Shown: positions 9,019-17,161 of the stretch, one piece after another | Layout of the letters: every line of letters starts with the position of its first letter | How positions within the stretch are numbered: the stretch's first letter is position 1 | Origin: a bacterium | GTDB lineage: Bacteria; Bacillota; Clostridia; Oscillospirales; Acutalibacteraceae | Direction of reading: 5' to 3' | DNA length: 37,889 nucleotides | NCBI GenBank assembly: GCA_004560045.1 | Contig: SFWF01000017.1 | Span: 1-37,889, forward strand | Translations under genes and position numbers: made by a program | Notes under the pieces: model-generated | Databases searched by the model: none | What the model was told of the DNA's origin: nothing | The model's input: the letters and a program-made list of their open reading frames with translations, nothing else

Positions 9019-9369
9019 TCATTCCTTAATTCCGTCAACCTTTACGGTAACCTTGTTGACCTTGATGCCGGTGGCCTCGGTAACAACGTAGTGAACCTTA
9101 TGAACAATGCTTTGAGCGATTGCGTTTATATTCATTCCGTAGGAGACGATTATATGAAGCTCTATGGTAACGTTATCTGCGTCGCCGCGAATGATGATAC
9201 CCTTGCTGAGGCGTTCCTTTTTGGAGATAAGATTGAAGAAATACTGCTTTCCTCCGCTGGGAACCATCCCGACAACTCCGAAGCAGGAGGTGACGGCCTC
9301 GCCTATAAGTGCCTGAAGATAATCTTCGGAAAGCGAAATTTTGCCTATTCGGGTTTCGTAAGAAATCAT
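9019..9369 (-). CDS. yloU: Asp23/Gls24 family envelope stress protein (YloU)
   Basis: 116-aa small cytoplasmic protein of the Asp23/Gls24 (DUF322) family, linked in other Firmicutes to cell-envelope homeostasis and alkaline stress. It begins ETRIGKISLSEDYLQALIG and contains the family core SYGMNINAIAQSIVHKV, followed by VNKVTVKVDGI at the C-terminus. The start ATG at 9369 has CCGGAGG upstream. Its position immediately before fakA is the conserved yloU-yloV arrangement, which supports both calls. It lacks the membrane anchor found in AmaP-type partners. Confidence 0.92.
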   Translation of the reverse strand: MISYETRIGKISLSEDYLQALIGEAVTSCFGVVGMVPSGGKQYFFNLISKKERLSKGIIIRGDADNVTIELHIIVSYGMNINAIAQSIVHKVHYVVTEATGIKVNKVTVKVDGIKE

Positions 9370-9387
9370 TGTAAAGTCCTCCGGAAA

Positions 9388-11022
9388 TTATTTTTTAACT
9401 TTATATTTATCAGCCGAAAAGAATATATCGTAGCAGGATGCCTCTCCGATATTTTCAATTTCGTCAGAATAAAAGACTACGGCGCTTCTGTAGAGAAGGG
9501 GGATTACGGGCATGGAGGAAAGAAGCGAGGAGGCCACGTCGGTTATCGAGTTTTCGCCTTTACGGTAGCCCTCGAGCACCGATATATACGAGGTCTCTCC
9601 GTCGAAATCCTCGGGAATTTCTTCCTCCTCGGGTTTTTCTTCGGAGTCTTCCTCCTTTTCGTCCTTATCCTTTTTATTTTCGGTCTTCTTCGGCGCCTCG
9701 GGCATTCCGTAGGCCGCCGAGCCTCCCTTTAAAACAAGGGAAGAAATATCCATATTTCTGTTCAGCTTTATTTCGCCGAGATAAAGCTGAAAATTACCGT
9801 TTTTAAGGGCGTTTGTAAACTGCTCCGAGGAGGCCGTTTTGACGTTTATTTTAATTCCCGCCTCGCCGAGCTGCTTTTTTATAAGGTTGGCGGCCGAAAG
9901 CTTAGTGAAGCTGTCGCCGTTTACGAGAAGGTCGAGCTCTAAAATTTTTCCGCTCTTATTTTCGTAAAAGCCTTCCTCATTTAATCTATTATAACCTATG
10001 TTGGCCAAATTCTCAACACATATTTTTAAATTTGCCGAATCGGATAGGGTCTGATAGCCCTGCGTTACGCTCCATTCGGGGTGAAAAAAGCCGCTGGCGG
10101 CAACTCCGTTAGAGTAAAAAGCCTCGCGTACAAGAAGCTTTCTCGAGATGGCCGAGGAGATGATATGACGAAGGTCGTCGCTTCTCAAGGGGCCGTAATC
10201 GTGATTTACGCCGAGGTATACGAGGTTATTGAGGTTAACGTAGGTCTTCTGACCTCTCATACGGATAATATTCTCGTCTCCGCCGTCGGCATAGTAGATA
10301 TCGGTAGCGCCGACCTCGACATAATGCTCCATTGATTCGCTGTCGGGAGCGTTTATAAGGGTTATTTCGGTAACGCTCGGCTTTTCTCCGAAATATTTCG
10401 GATTCGGGGTCAGCTTTTTGCTTTTATCGCCGAAAACGAAGCGTCCCGTGCCTATGGGTACAAGCTCGACGTTGTCCTCGTTTTTAAGCTGATCCGAGCC
10501 GTTTTTAAGGATCGGAAAGCCGAGAAGTCTATGAAAATAGGGGTCGTTTTCCTTAAGAGTAAAGCAAACGGCTCCGTCCTCGGTGGCTTCGACCTTTTCT
10601 ACCCCTTTTGTCAGGTAGGAATACCTTTCACTTTCCTTAGCAAGGCCAAAAGAAAAAATTACGTCTTCGGCGGTAAGGGGGGTTCCGTCGGAGAAAAGAG
10701 CACCGCCGAGAGTAACGGTACAGACAGACCCTTCGGTTTTTACGTCTTTCGCAAGGACGAAGACCTCGCCAAAGGAGTTATCGATCTTTACAAGGGGGTC
10801 GAACATAAGGGAAGAAAGCTCGAAATTAAGCTTGCTTATGGTTTTATAAGGGTTTAGGGTATCGTTAGCGCAGTATAAAAGGCGAAGGGTCGAGCCCTTT
10901 TCCTCCTTTTCGGTACTGTCGGGAGCGGGGGTAGGACCGTTTTTTTCGGGCTTTGCTCCGCAGCCTGCGAAGCTAAAAAGCAGTACCGCCGCCAGCAGTA
11001 TTGAAATAAGCTTTTTTATCAT
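9388..11022 (-). CDS. Extracellular solute-binding lipoprotein, family 5 (peptide/nickel type)
   Basis: 544-aa lipoprotein with a signal peptide and lipobox ending FAGC (Cys21), so it is anchored on the outer face of the membrane. The body follows the family 5 binding-protein pattern: LNPYKTISKLNFELSSLMFD, then FSDGTPLTAEDVIFSF at about 110-125 and the lobe-2 region after residue 270. A strongly charged Lys/Glu-rich stretch interrupts the C-terminal lobe at about 444-471. No ABC permease or ATPase is nearby; instead the gene sits 11 bp after ymdB and 18 bp before yloU inside a housekeeping operon. It may be an orphan receptor serving a permease encoded elsewhere. The ligand is unknown. Confidence 0.85.
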   Translation of the reverse strand: MIKKLISILLAAVLLFSFAGCGAKPEKNGPTPAPDSTEKEEKGSTLRLLYCANDTLNPYKTISKLNFELSSLMFDPLVKIDNSFGEVFVLAKDVKTEGSVCTVTLGGALFSDGTPLTAEDVIFSFGLAKESERYSYLTKGVEKVEATEDGAVCFTLKENDPYFHRLLGFPILKNGSDQLKNEDNVELVPIGTGRFVFGDKSKKLTPNPKYFGEKPSVTEITLINAPDSESMEHYVEVGATDIYYADGGDENIIRMRGQKTYVNLNNLVYLGVNHDYGPLRSDDLRHIISSAISRKLLVREAFYSNGVAASGFFHPEWSVTQGYQTLSDSANLKICVENLANIGYNRLNEEGFYENKSGKILELDLLVNGDSFTKLSAANLIKKQLGEAGIKINVKTASSEQFTNALKNGNFQLYLGEIKLNRNMDISSLVLKGGSAAYGMPEAPKKTENKKDKDEKEEDSEEKPEEEEIPEDFDGETSYISVLEGYRKGENSITDVASSLLSSMPVIPLLYRSAVVFYSDEIENIGEASCYDIFFSADKYKVKK

Positions 11023-11033
11023 TATAACTCCAA

Positions 11034-11816
11034 TTATTTTATACGGATAGCCGTAGCCGAAACCGCTTTTTTCGAAATTTTATCGGCCTCTATTATCATT
11101 CCCTCGAGAACGCAGTCTCCCTCTGCATGAGTGAAGCGTCCCGTACCGCCGTTTTTGAAGCGGTCGATAATAATATCGGCTTTGACTCCGAGAACGCCGT
11201 CCTCGGGTCCCGTCATACCGAGATCGGTAATATAGGCCGTTCCGTTTTTAAGGACCCTACAGTCGGAGGTCTGAACGTGGGTATGAGTTCCGAAGACCGC
11301 CGTGACCCGTCCGTCGAGATAAAGTCCCATTGCGACCTTCTCGCTTGTGGCCTCGGCGTGAAAATCTAAAAGGATAAGCTCGGCGCCGTCGCTTTCCGCC
11401 CTTTCGATAAGCCTGTCGGCGCAGGTAAAGGGGTTTTCGGCCTCGTGAAGCTCTAAATAGGTTTGACCCAGCAGGTTTATGACCGCAATACGGGTATGAC
11501 CCATATCGTAAAGGCAATATCCCTTTCCGAACTCGGCCTTCGGCATATTGTCGGGACGGAGCAGGGTATCGTCGCTATCGAGCAGAGGACGGAGGTCCTT
11601 TCGGTGAAGAGTATGGTTTCCGCCCGTAATAACGTCGGCTCCCGCCGCATAAATAAGGGCGGCAGACTCGGCCGAAATTGCGTTTGAGGCCGAGGAATTT
11701 TCGCCGTTTACTACCGTAAAGTCGATACCGTATTCTTTTTTTACCTTCGGAAGGGTCTTAAGAAGAAATTCCGTTCCGCCCTCCGCGCATACGTCGCCTA
11801 CGGCAAGTATCTTCAA
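11034..11816 (-). CDS. ymdB: YmdB family metallophosphoesterase (2',3'-cyclic nucleotide phosphodiesterase)
   Basis: About 260-aa calcineurin-like phosphoesterase of the YmdB type, which in Bacillus cleaves 2',3'-cyclic nucleotides and influences biofilm and sporulation decisions. The metal and catalytic motifs are all visible: GDVCAEGG near the N-terminus, VNGENSS, GGNHTLH, LDFHAEATSEK and GTHTHVQT. The frame opens at a GTG at 11834. The predicted transcript start (about 11840, from the promoter at 11847-11875) leaves no room for a ribosome site there. A TTG at 11816, with GGTGG upstream, gives the family-typical beginning KILAVGDV, so 11816 is preferred. It is the first gene of the operon running to recG. 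Confidence 0.88.
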   Translation of the reverse strand: MKILAVGDVCAEGGTEFLLKTLPKVKKEYGIDFTVVNGENSSASNAISAESAALIYAAGADVITGGNHTLHRKDLRPLLDSDDTLLRPDNMPKAEFGKGYCLYDMGHTRIAVINLLGQTYLELHEAENPFTCADRLIERAESDGAELILLDFHAEATSEKVAMGLYLDGRVTAVFGTHTHVQTSDCRVLKNGTAYITDLGMTGPEDGVLGVKADIIIDRFKNGGTGRFTHAEGDCVLEGMIIEADKISKKAVSATAIRIK

Positions 11817-11846
11817 GTCTGCACCACCGTTCACATTGTTAACTTT

Positions 11847-11875
11847 ATTATACTATAAAACCGCTTATTTTTCAA
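11847..11875 (-). promoter_or_regulatory. Sigma-A promoter of the ymdB-recG operon
   Basis: Minus strand: TTGAAA (11870-11875), 17-bp spacer, TATAAT (11847-11852). This near-consensus promoter is the only strong one seen for the six minus-strand genes down to 4336. Confidence 0.75.
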
Positions 11876-11905
11876 CTGCAATATTATTTCTTTATATAAA
11901 ATTCT

Positions 11906-11933
11906 TTGCAGAGGGGCTATGGTATGGTATAAT
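11906..11933 (+). promoter_or_regulatory. Promoter of the aldo-keto reductase gene
   Basis: TTGCAG at 11906-11911, 16-bp spacer, and TATAAT at 11928-11933 preceded by TGG (extended -10). The AAGGAGG ribosome site follows at 11952-11958. Confidence 0.65.
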
Positions 11934-11964
11934 GTATTAAAACTACACACCAAGGAGGCAGGAT

Positions 11965-12954
11965 ATGTATAAAGCAGACGACACGCGCTACGAAAAAATG
12001 ACCTACAATCGCACGGGGAAAAGCGGTTTAAAGCTCCCCGCGGTTTCTCTCGGACTTTGGCACAATTTCGGACATACGGGAGATTTCGAGAATATGAAGA
12101 AGATGTGCTATACCGCATTCGACCGAGGTATAACACATTTTGACATTGCCAACAACTACGGTCCGCCCGACGGCTCGGCCGAAGAGAATTTCGGCAAGAT
12201 ATTAAAGGGTGATTTCGGCGCATACCGCGACGAGATGATCATTTCCACCAAGGCAGGCTACTATATGTGGCCGGGCCCTTACGGCGATTTCGGAAGCAGA
12301 AAATACCTTCTTGCAAGCTTAGATCAAAGCCTTAAGCGTTTAGGGCTCGACTACGTCGATATTTTCTATCATCACCGACCCGATCCCGATACTCCCTTAG
12401 AGGAAACTATGGGCGCTCTTGCTTCTGCGGTTAAGTCGGGAAAGGCGCTTTACGTGGGACTCAGCAACTATGACGGTGAAAGGCTTTCGGCGGCAACCGA
12501 AATTTTAAAAGATCTAAAGGTTCCTTTTATTATAAATCAAAATAACTATTCTATCTTTAACCGAACGATAGAAAACAACGGTCTTAAGGAGACCTCTTTT
12601 AGGCTCGGAAAAGGAATTATTGCCTTCTCCCCTCTCGCTCAGGGGCTTCTTACCGACAGATATTTAATGGGAATACCCGCCGACAGCAGAGTCAGGACCG
12701 ACGGAAGATTTTTAAAGGAAGGCTCGATCACCGAGCAGAGACTTGAGCAGATAAGAAGACTGAGCGACTTAGCACAAAAACGCGGTCAGACCCTGGCGCA
12801 GATGGCCCTTGCCTGGGTACTCAGAGACGGGATAGTCACGAGCGTTTTGGTGGGAGCATCGAGACCCGAACAGATTCTCGATAATATTAAGGCGACCGAG
12901 AACACGGTCTTTACCGAAGAGGAGCTTAGACTCATAGACGAAATAAGCATATGA
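11965..12954 (+). CDS. Aldo/keto reductase, YghZ (L-glyceraldehyde 3-phosphate reductase)-like
   Basis: 329-aa cytoplasmic NADPH-dependent oxidoreductase of the AKR superfamily. The catalytic tetrad is visible as Asp60, Tyr65, Lys96 and His137 (IFYHHRPDP). The cofactor-binding end reads SVLVGASRPEQILDN near the C-terminus. The insert YMWPGPYGDFGSRKYLLASLDQ resembles the YghZ/GPR subgroup, which reduces L-glyceraldehyde 3-phosphate and methylglyoxal and may also act as a potassium-channel beta-like protein. The start ATG at 11965 has AAGGAGG six bases upstream. It is a single-gene unit divergent from ymdB and closed by a terminator. The physiological substrate is uncertain. Confidence 0.88.
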   Translation: MYKADDTRYEKMTYNRTGKSGLKLPAVSLGLWHNFGHTGDFENMKKMCYTAFDRGITHFDIANNYGPPDGSAEENFGKILKGDFGAYRDEMIISTKAGYYMWPGPYGDFGSRKYLLASLDQSLKRLGLDYVDIFYHHRPDPDTPLEETMGALASAVKSGKALYVGLSNYDGERLSAATEILKDLKVPFIINQNNYSIFNRTIENNGLKETSFRLGKGIIAFSPLAQGLLTDRYLMGIPADSRVRTDGRFLKEGSITEQRLEQIRRLSDLAQKRGQTLAQMALAWVLRDGIVTSVLVGASRPEQILDNIKATENTVFTEEELRLIDEISI

Positions 12955-12958
12955 AAAT

Positions 12959-12994
12959 ACGGCTACGGTTTATTCGACCGTAGCCGTTAAGTTT
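12959..12994 (+). terminator. Terminator after the aldo-keto reductase gene
   Basis: Perfect 11-bp stem ACGGCTACGGT / ACCGTAGCCGT with a 7-base loop, followed by TAAGTTTT. The stem core CGGCTACG recurs in the terminator at 34463. Confidence 0.75.
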
Positions 12995-13173
12995 TATAAA
13001 ATTTACGGTATCTCCGCAAACGAAAACTATATTTACGCCGTTGGCGCAAAACGATGTTCCTACCTTCGGTTGGAAACACAACCCTACGCTCGCCGCAATT
13101 CACCGTTCAGACCCTGATTACGGAGGCATTTTATATTTTTTGTCGGGTTTTGAAAAAATTTGTTAAATTAGGT
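12995..13173. other. Non-coding stretch before uraA
   Basis: About 180 bp without a credible gene, lying upstream of the mapped promoter. A weak imperfect hairpin (CCTACC / GGTTGG) is visible near 13070. I recognise no riboswitch, attenuator or known repeat here. Confidence 0.4.
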
Positions 13174-13202
13174 TTGAAATATTACCTAAAGTGTGGTAGA
13201 AT
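13174..13202 (+). promoter_or_regulatory. Strong extended -10 promoter of uraA-upp
   Basis: TTGAAA at 13174-13179, 17-bp spacer, TAGAAT at 13197-13202, with TGG directly before the -10. The predicted start is about 13209, leaving a leader of about 47 nt. That is too short for a PyrR-type attenuator. Confidence 0.75.
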
Positions 13203-13255
13203 GGAAAATATGGGGCGTAAAACGTTCCGAAATCAAATTTTATGGAGGGTCCTTT

Positions 13256-14638
13256 ATGGAGAACAAACTTGTCTTCGGCATTCACGACAGACCTAAGTTC
13301 GGTCAGATGCTCGTGTTTGCAATCCAGCAGCTGCTTGCAATTATGGCAGCAACCATCGCCGTTCCCGCAATCGTAGGTAACGGTATGAGCGCATCGGCCG
13401 CACTTTTCGGTGCAGGTGTCGGCACTCTCGTTTATCAGCTTTTCACCAAATTCCGCAGTCCCGTATTCCTCGGCTCATCCTTCGCCTTCATCGGATCTAT
13501 GTTAGCCGCATTCGCAGGTGCGCTTTCTAACATATACCTCGGCTATCTCGGTCTTATCATAGGTGCCGTATTCGCAGGTCTCGTTTACGTTATCATCGCT
13601 ATCGTCGTTAAGTTAGTCGGCGTCGGCTGGATTAACAAGCTTATGCCTGCAGCAGTTATCGGACCCACCGTTGCTCTTATCGGTCTTTCTCTCGCGGGCG
13701 CCGCTATCAACGACGTATTTTCCTACGGCGCTAAAAACGGAGACGCCTCGGCATTTATGATGACAACGAGCGCCTGGGTTTCCTTTGTTTGCGCTATGGT
13801 TACCCTTTTCGTAGTTGTTATTTGCTCTACCTACGGCAAAAGGATGGTAAGGCTCGTACCCTTTATCATCGGCATCCTCGCAGGCTACGCAGTAGCACTT
13901 ATCTTCACCTTTATCGGTATCCAGACCGGAAACGATGCCTTAAAGGTTATCGATTTCGCCCCCTTCAAGGCTCTTGTTGCTGACGGAGTAGGCGTTAACA
14001 CCTTCGTTTCTCTCCCCGAATTCTCGTTCATAAACGCATTCAAGGGAATTAAAGCTTTCGACGTTTCCTACCTTGCTACTATCGCAGTTGCTTACGTTCC
14101 CGTTGCTTTTGTTGTATTTGCTGAGCATATTGCCGACCACAAGAATCTTTCTACCATTATCGACCAGGATCTTACCACCGACCCCGGTCTTCATCGTACC
14201 CTTCTCGGCGACGGTGTCGGCTCTATGGCAGGCGCATTCTTCGGCGGCTGCCCCAACACCACCTACGGCGAGTCGGTTGGCTGCGTTGCCATTACCCGTA
14301 ACGCTTCCATCGCCACCATTACCACCACTGCCATTATGGCAATGCTTATTGCCTTCGTTTCTCCATTCGTCGCATTCCTTGATTCCATCCCCGGTTGTGT
14401 AATGGGCGGCGTTTGCGTTACCCTTTACGGCTTCATCGCAGTATCCGGCCTTAAGATGATTCAGAAGGTTGACCTTGAGGACAACGCAAATCTCTTCACC
14501 GTTTCTGCAATTCTTATCCCCGGTATCGGCGGACTTGCTATGCAGATCGGCGAGGTTAAGATTACCAACATCGCCTGCGCACTTATCCTCGGTATCATCG
14601 TGAACGTTGTTCTTCACCTTAAGAAAAAGGCTGACTAA
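13256..14638 (+). CDS. uraA: Uracil/xanthine permease (NCS2 family)
   Basis: 460-aa integral membrane nucleobase:cation symporter of the NCS2 family, with about 14 helices. Visible family marks are the N-terminal QQLLAIMAATIAVPAIVG, the substrate-site segment FAEHIADHKNLS in the middle, and GGCPNTTYGESVGCVAITR in the helix 10 region. The true start is the ATG at 13256 with GGAGG seven bases upstream; the frame extends back to 13193 but that part has no ribosome site. The gene lies 21 bp before upp, so imported uracil can be converted directly to UMP. Uracil is therefore the likeliest substrate, though xanthine transport cannot be excluded by family alone. Confidence 0.93.
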   Translation: MENKLVFGIHDRPKFGQMLVFAIQQLLAIMAATIAVPAIVGNGMSASAALFGAGVGTLVYQLFTKFRSPVFLGSSFAFIGSMLAAFAGALSNIYLGYLGLIIGAVFAGLVYVIIAIVVKLVGVGWINKLMPAAVIGPTVALIGLSLAGAAINDVFSYGAKNGDASAFMMTTSAWVSFVCAMVTLFVVVICSTYGKRMVRLVPFIIGILAGYAVALIFTFIGIQTGNDALKVIDFAPFKALVADGVGVNTFVSLPEFSFINAFKGIKAFDVSYLATIAVAYVPVAFVVFAEHIADHKNLSTIIDQDLTTDPGLHRTLLGDGVGSMAGAFFGGCPNTTYGESVGCVAITRNASIATITTTAIMAMLIAFVSPFVAFLDSIPGCVMGGVCVTLYGFIAVSGLKMIQKVDLEDNANLFTVSAILIPGIGGLAMQIGEVKITNIACALILGIIVNVVLHLKKKAD

Positions 14639-14659
14639 AGCCGATAAGGAGCATTACCT

Positions 14660-15301
14660 ATGAAACAGTACGATAACGTTACTATTTTTAATCATCCTCT
14701 TATAAACCATAAGGTCGCCATCCTTCGTGACGAAAAAACCAGCATGAAGGAATTCCGCGAGCTTATCGAAGAGATCACCACACTTATGACCTTCGAGTGT
14801 CTTAAGGAGGGGGTTCCCACCGTTAAAAAAGAGGTTAAAACACCCCTCGAGGTCTGCACCCAGGAGGTCGTTAAGGATAACTCGATAGTTATCGTTCCCA
14901 TCCTCAGAGCAGGTCTCGGTATGGTAAACGGAGTTCACGTGCTCTTCCCCTCGGCAAGGGTTGGACATCTCGGTCTTTACCGTAACGAAGAAACCCTTGA
15001 ACCTTGCGAATATTATTGCAAGATGCCCGAAGGTATTGAAGATAAGCTCGTTCTTATAATCGATCCCATGCTGGCAACCGGCGGCAGTGCCTGCGACGCT
15101 ATTTTAAAGCTTAAAGAGCGCGGATGTAAAAACATTAAGTTTATGGCAGTTATCGGCGCGCCCGAGGGCGTTTCCAAGGTTGCCGAAACCCATCCCGACG
15201 TAGAGATCTTCGTCTCGACCCTCGACCGCTGCCTCAACGAAAACGGCTACATCCTGCCCGGTCTCGGAGATGCAGGCGACCGTCTTTTCGGAACTAAATA
15301 A
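14660..15301 (+). CDS. upp: Uracil phosphoribosyltransferase
   Basis: 213-aa cytoplasmic enzyme converting uracil plus PRPP to UMP, in pyrimidine salvage. The conserved PRPP loop is IDPMLATGGSA at residues 134-144. The family motifs LRAGLGM at 82-88 and the uracil-binding C-terminus GYILPGLGDAGDRLFGTK are intact. Length is typical. AAGGAG lies eight bases before the ATG. It is co-transcribed with uraA and followed by a strong terminator. Confidence 0.97.
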   Translation: MKQYDNVTIFNHPLINHKVAILRDEKTSMKEFRELIEEITTLMTFECLKEGVPTVKKEVKTPLEVCTQEVVKDNSIVIVPILRAGLGMVNGVHVLFPSARVGHLGLYRNEETLEPCEYYCKMPEGIEDKLVLIIDPMLATGGSACDAILKLKERGCKNIKFMAVIGAPEGVSKVAETHPDVEIFVSTLDRCLNENGYILPGLGDAGDRLFGTK

Positions 15302-15314
15302 TTACTTTAAGGAG

Positions 15315-15349
15315 AAACAAGGTAGCCCGAACGAGCTACCTTGTTTTTT
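15315..15349 (+). terminator. Terminator after upp
   Basis: Perfect 12-bp stem AAACAAGGTAGC / GCTACCTTGTTT with an 8-base loop and a following T run. Confidence 0.92.
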
Positions 15350-15356
15350 ATGGCGG

Positions 15357-15385
15357 TTGCACTAATTGAAATTTTGTGTTATACT
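15357..15385 (+). promoter_or_regulatory. Promoter of the VUT-SDR operon
   Basis: TTGCAC at 15357-15362, 17-bp spacer, TATACT at 15380-15385, with TGT before the -10 (extended type). Confidence 0.7.
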
Positions 15386-15418
15386 TTAAAAGCATTATTT
15401 TTAAAGGAGCTAAGGTTT

Positions 15419-16153
15419 ATGTCTTTAAAGAAAACGGTAAACGAATTTAAAATTCTTCTTCGGTCTATCCCCGCTACCGTCGTTACTCTTTTTGCGGTAA
15501 GCGTTATTTGTATGAATCTTCTTGCCAATAAAACTCTTTTACAGCTTGACTGGATAGCCCTCGACGGAGGTATTCTTATCTCCTGGCTTTCCTTTATGTG
15601 TATGGATATAATCACGAAGCATTTCGGACCCAAGGCCTCTACCCTCGTTTCAATTCACGCGGTTATGATAAACCTGCTGACCTGCCTTATTTTTTATATC
15701 GTCAGTATAATTCCGTCAAACGCCAATGACTATTCTGCCTACGATTCAATTTTCGGCGGTACCTGGTTCATACTGCTCGGAAGTACGGTGGCCTTTCTCG
15801 CCTCGGCGGTCGTAAACGGTCTTTTAAATCACCTTGTCGGACAAATGTTCAAAAGAAAGCCTGACGGAAAAGCGGCCTTTATGACCCGAGCCTACGTGTC
15901 CACCTTTATTGCGCAGTTTCTCGATAATTTCATTTTCTCGGTAATCGTTTTTTATTTCTTTGCGCCTATCTTTTGGGACGGCTTTTCCTGGACCATACTG
16001 CAGTGTGCTACCTGCGCTCTTACGGGGGCGGTGGCCGAGCTTATTATGGAGGCTATCTTCTCCCCTATCGGATATAAAATATCGAAAAAATGGAAACGGG
16101 AAAATATCGGAAAAGAATATTTTGATTATATAGGTAAGGAGGCCTTAAAATGA
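15419..16153 (+). CDS. VUT family membrane protein (queuosine precursor transporter-like)
   Basis: 244-aa membrane protein with about six helices, matching the Vut_1/YhhQ-type family, some members of which import queuosine precursors. Marks are ICMNLLANKTLLQLDW in the first helix region, then DGGILISWLSFMCMDIITKHFG with the family-typical Asp and Lys-x-Phe-Gly before the next helix. The chosen start is the ATG at 15419 with AAGGAG upstream; the frame extends upstream to 15341 but overlaps the promoter. Its last bases overlap the next gene (ATGA), implying translational coupling. No preQ1 riboswitch or tRNA-modification gene is adjacent, so the cargo is not established. Confidence 0.8.
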   Translation: MSLKKTVNEFKILLRSIPATVVTLFAVSVICMNLLANKTLLQLDWIALDGGILISWLSFMCMDIITKHFGPKASTLVSIHAVMINLLTCLIFYIVSIIPSNANDYSAYDSIFGGTWFILLGSTVAFLASAVVNGLLNHLVGQMFKRKPDGKAAFMTRAYVSTFIAQFLDNFIFSVIVFYFFAPIFWDGFSWTILQCATCALTGAVAELIMEAIFSPIGYKISKKWKRENIGKEYFDYIGKEALK

Positions 16154-16803
16154 GAGTTTTAATAACCGGAACCTCAAGAGGAATCGGTAAGGCTATTGCC
16201 AAAAAATTTTTAAAGGAAGGACATTCGGTTTTCGGGATCGACCGAAACGAGTCGACCATAAATTCCGATGGCTATACTCATTTTACCCTTGATATAAGAG
16301 AGACCGAAAGACTTCCCGAGATCGAGGACCTGGAAATACTTATAAACAACGCAGGAACGCAGAACGAGGAGGATATCGATATAAACCTTAAGGCTCTTAT
16401 AGGTGTTACCGAAAAATACGGAGTCAGAAGGGGTATCAGATCGATTTTAAATATCGGCTCGGCAAGCGGTCACACGGGAGCGGAATTTCCCCTTTACTGC
16501 GCAAGCAAGGGCGGAGTTATGGCCTACACCAAAAACACCGCAAAAAGGATCGCTCCCTTCGGCGCCACCTGCAACAGCTTAGATCCCGGCGGAGTGCTTA
16601 CCCCTCTTAACCGTTGCGTTATGGAGGACAGCGAGCTTTGGGATAAGATTATGGAGGAAACGCCCCTCAGACGGTGGGCTACACCCGAAGAGATCGCCGA
16701 ATGGGCATATTTTCTGACCGCAGTAAACGGCTTTTGTACCGGACAGAACATTTTGGTCGACGGCGGCGAAGCCATAAATCATAATTTTATTTGGAAAGAT
16801 TAA
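16150..16803 (+). CDS. Short-chain dehydrogenase/reductase (FabG-like fold)
   Basis: 217-aa classical SDR, predicted NAD(P)-dependent cytoplasmic oxidoreductase. The cofactor motif TGTSRGIG is at residues 6-13, the NNAG motif at 66-69, and the active-site Ser104/Ser106, Tyr116 and Lys120 (YCASK) are all present. The C-terminus GQNILVDGGEA is typical. It is slightly shorter than FabG (about 245 aa), mainly between beta-2 and NNAG. The ATG overlaps the end of the VUT gene by four bases, with AAGGAGG seven bases upstream. The substrate is unknown, and the coupling to a transporter suggests it acts on, or near, the imported compound. Confidence 0.88.
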   Translation: MRVLITGTSRGIGKAIAKKFLKEGHSVFGIDRNESTINSDGYTHFTLDIRETERLPEIEDLEILINNAGTQNEEDIDINLKALIGVTEKYGVRRGIRSILNIGSASGHTGAEFPLYCASKGGVMAYTKNTAKRIAPFGATCNSLDPGGVLTPLNRCVMEDSELWDKIMEETPLRRWATPEEIAEWAYFLTAVNGFCTGQNILVDGGEAINHNFIWKD

Positions 16804-16817
16804 AAACACCCGCCGTT

Positions 16818-16978
16818 GCGGTTTTATTTTCATCTTCGGCTTCGCCGAGGGAAACATTGAGGTTTAGGGAAGAGGGAATTTCCCGTAAGAGAGATATAAA
16901 TTTGTTTCCCCTCCTCCCTTTTACCTTGTCACTAACCATTAAAGCTAAACCTCTGCGGCACGCAGAAGAAAAAACCGC
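16818..16978. repeat. Palindromic MITE-like element, copy 1
   Basis: About 161 bp with imperfect terminal inverted repeats: GCGGTTTTATTTTC on the left and GAAGAAAAAACCGC on the right (12 of 14 match as reverse complements). Inside are nested complementary blocks (GAGGTTTA with TAAACCTC; purine-rich AGGGAAGAGGGA with pyrimidine-rich CTCCTCCCTTTT) and small hairpins TCGGC/GCCGA and TCTGCG/CGCAGA. The whole can fold into one long stem. Confidence 0.7.
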
Positions 16979-16992
16979 CGTACGGCGGTTTT
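16971..16992. terminator. Palindromic terminator-like junction between the two elements
   Basis: AAAACCGCC / GGCGGTTTT around GTAC, formed where the right end of copy 1 meets the left end of copy 2. It has T runs in both directions and could terminate transcription from either neighbour. Confidence 0.65.
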
Positions 16993-17161
16993 ATTTTCAT
17001 CTTCGGCTTCGCCGAGGGAAACATTGAGGTTTAGGGAAGAGGGACGAGGGAAGAGGGGATTTCCCGTAAGAGAGATATAAATTTGTTTCCCCTCCTCCCT
17101 TTTCCCTTGTCCCTAACCATTAAAGCTAAACCTCTGCGAAACGCAGAAGGAAAAACAACCC
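16985..17161. repeat. Palindromic MITE-like element, copy 2
   Basis: Second copy in the same orientation, offset by 167 bp at its left end and 181 bp at its right end because it carries about 14 extra bases (CGAGGGAAGAGGGG block) in the purine-rich arm. Otherwise it is nearly identical to copy 1. The small hairpin TCTGCG/CGCAGA is kept while its loop differs (GCA in copy 1, AAA here). Confidence 0.7.

Noticed and set aside
13209..13255. Riboswitch or PyrR attenuator before uraA
   Set aside because: The predicted leader is only about 47 nt and shows no terminator/antiterminator pair.
13940..14617. Minus-strand open frame opposite uraA
   Set aside because: The Asn/Gly-rich translation mirrors the Val/Ala-rich membrane protein; not a real gene.
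15419..16803. VUT-SDR pair as a queuosine synthesis unit
   Set aside because: No queuosine synthesis gene, tRNA guanine transglycosylase or preQ1 riboswitch is seen, and the SDR is a generic FabG-like enzyme, not a QueF type.
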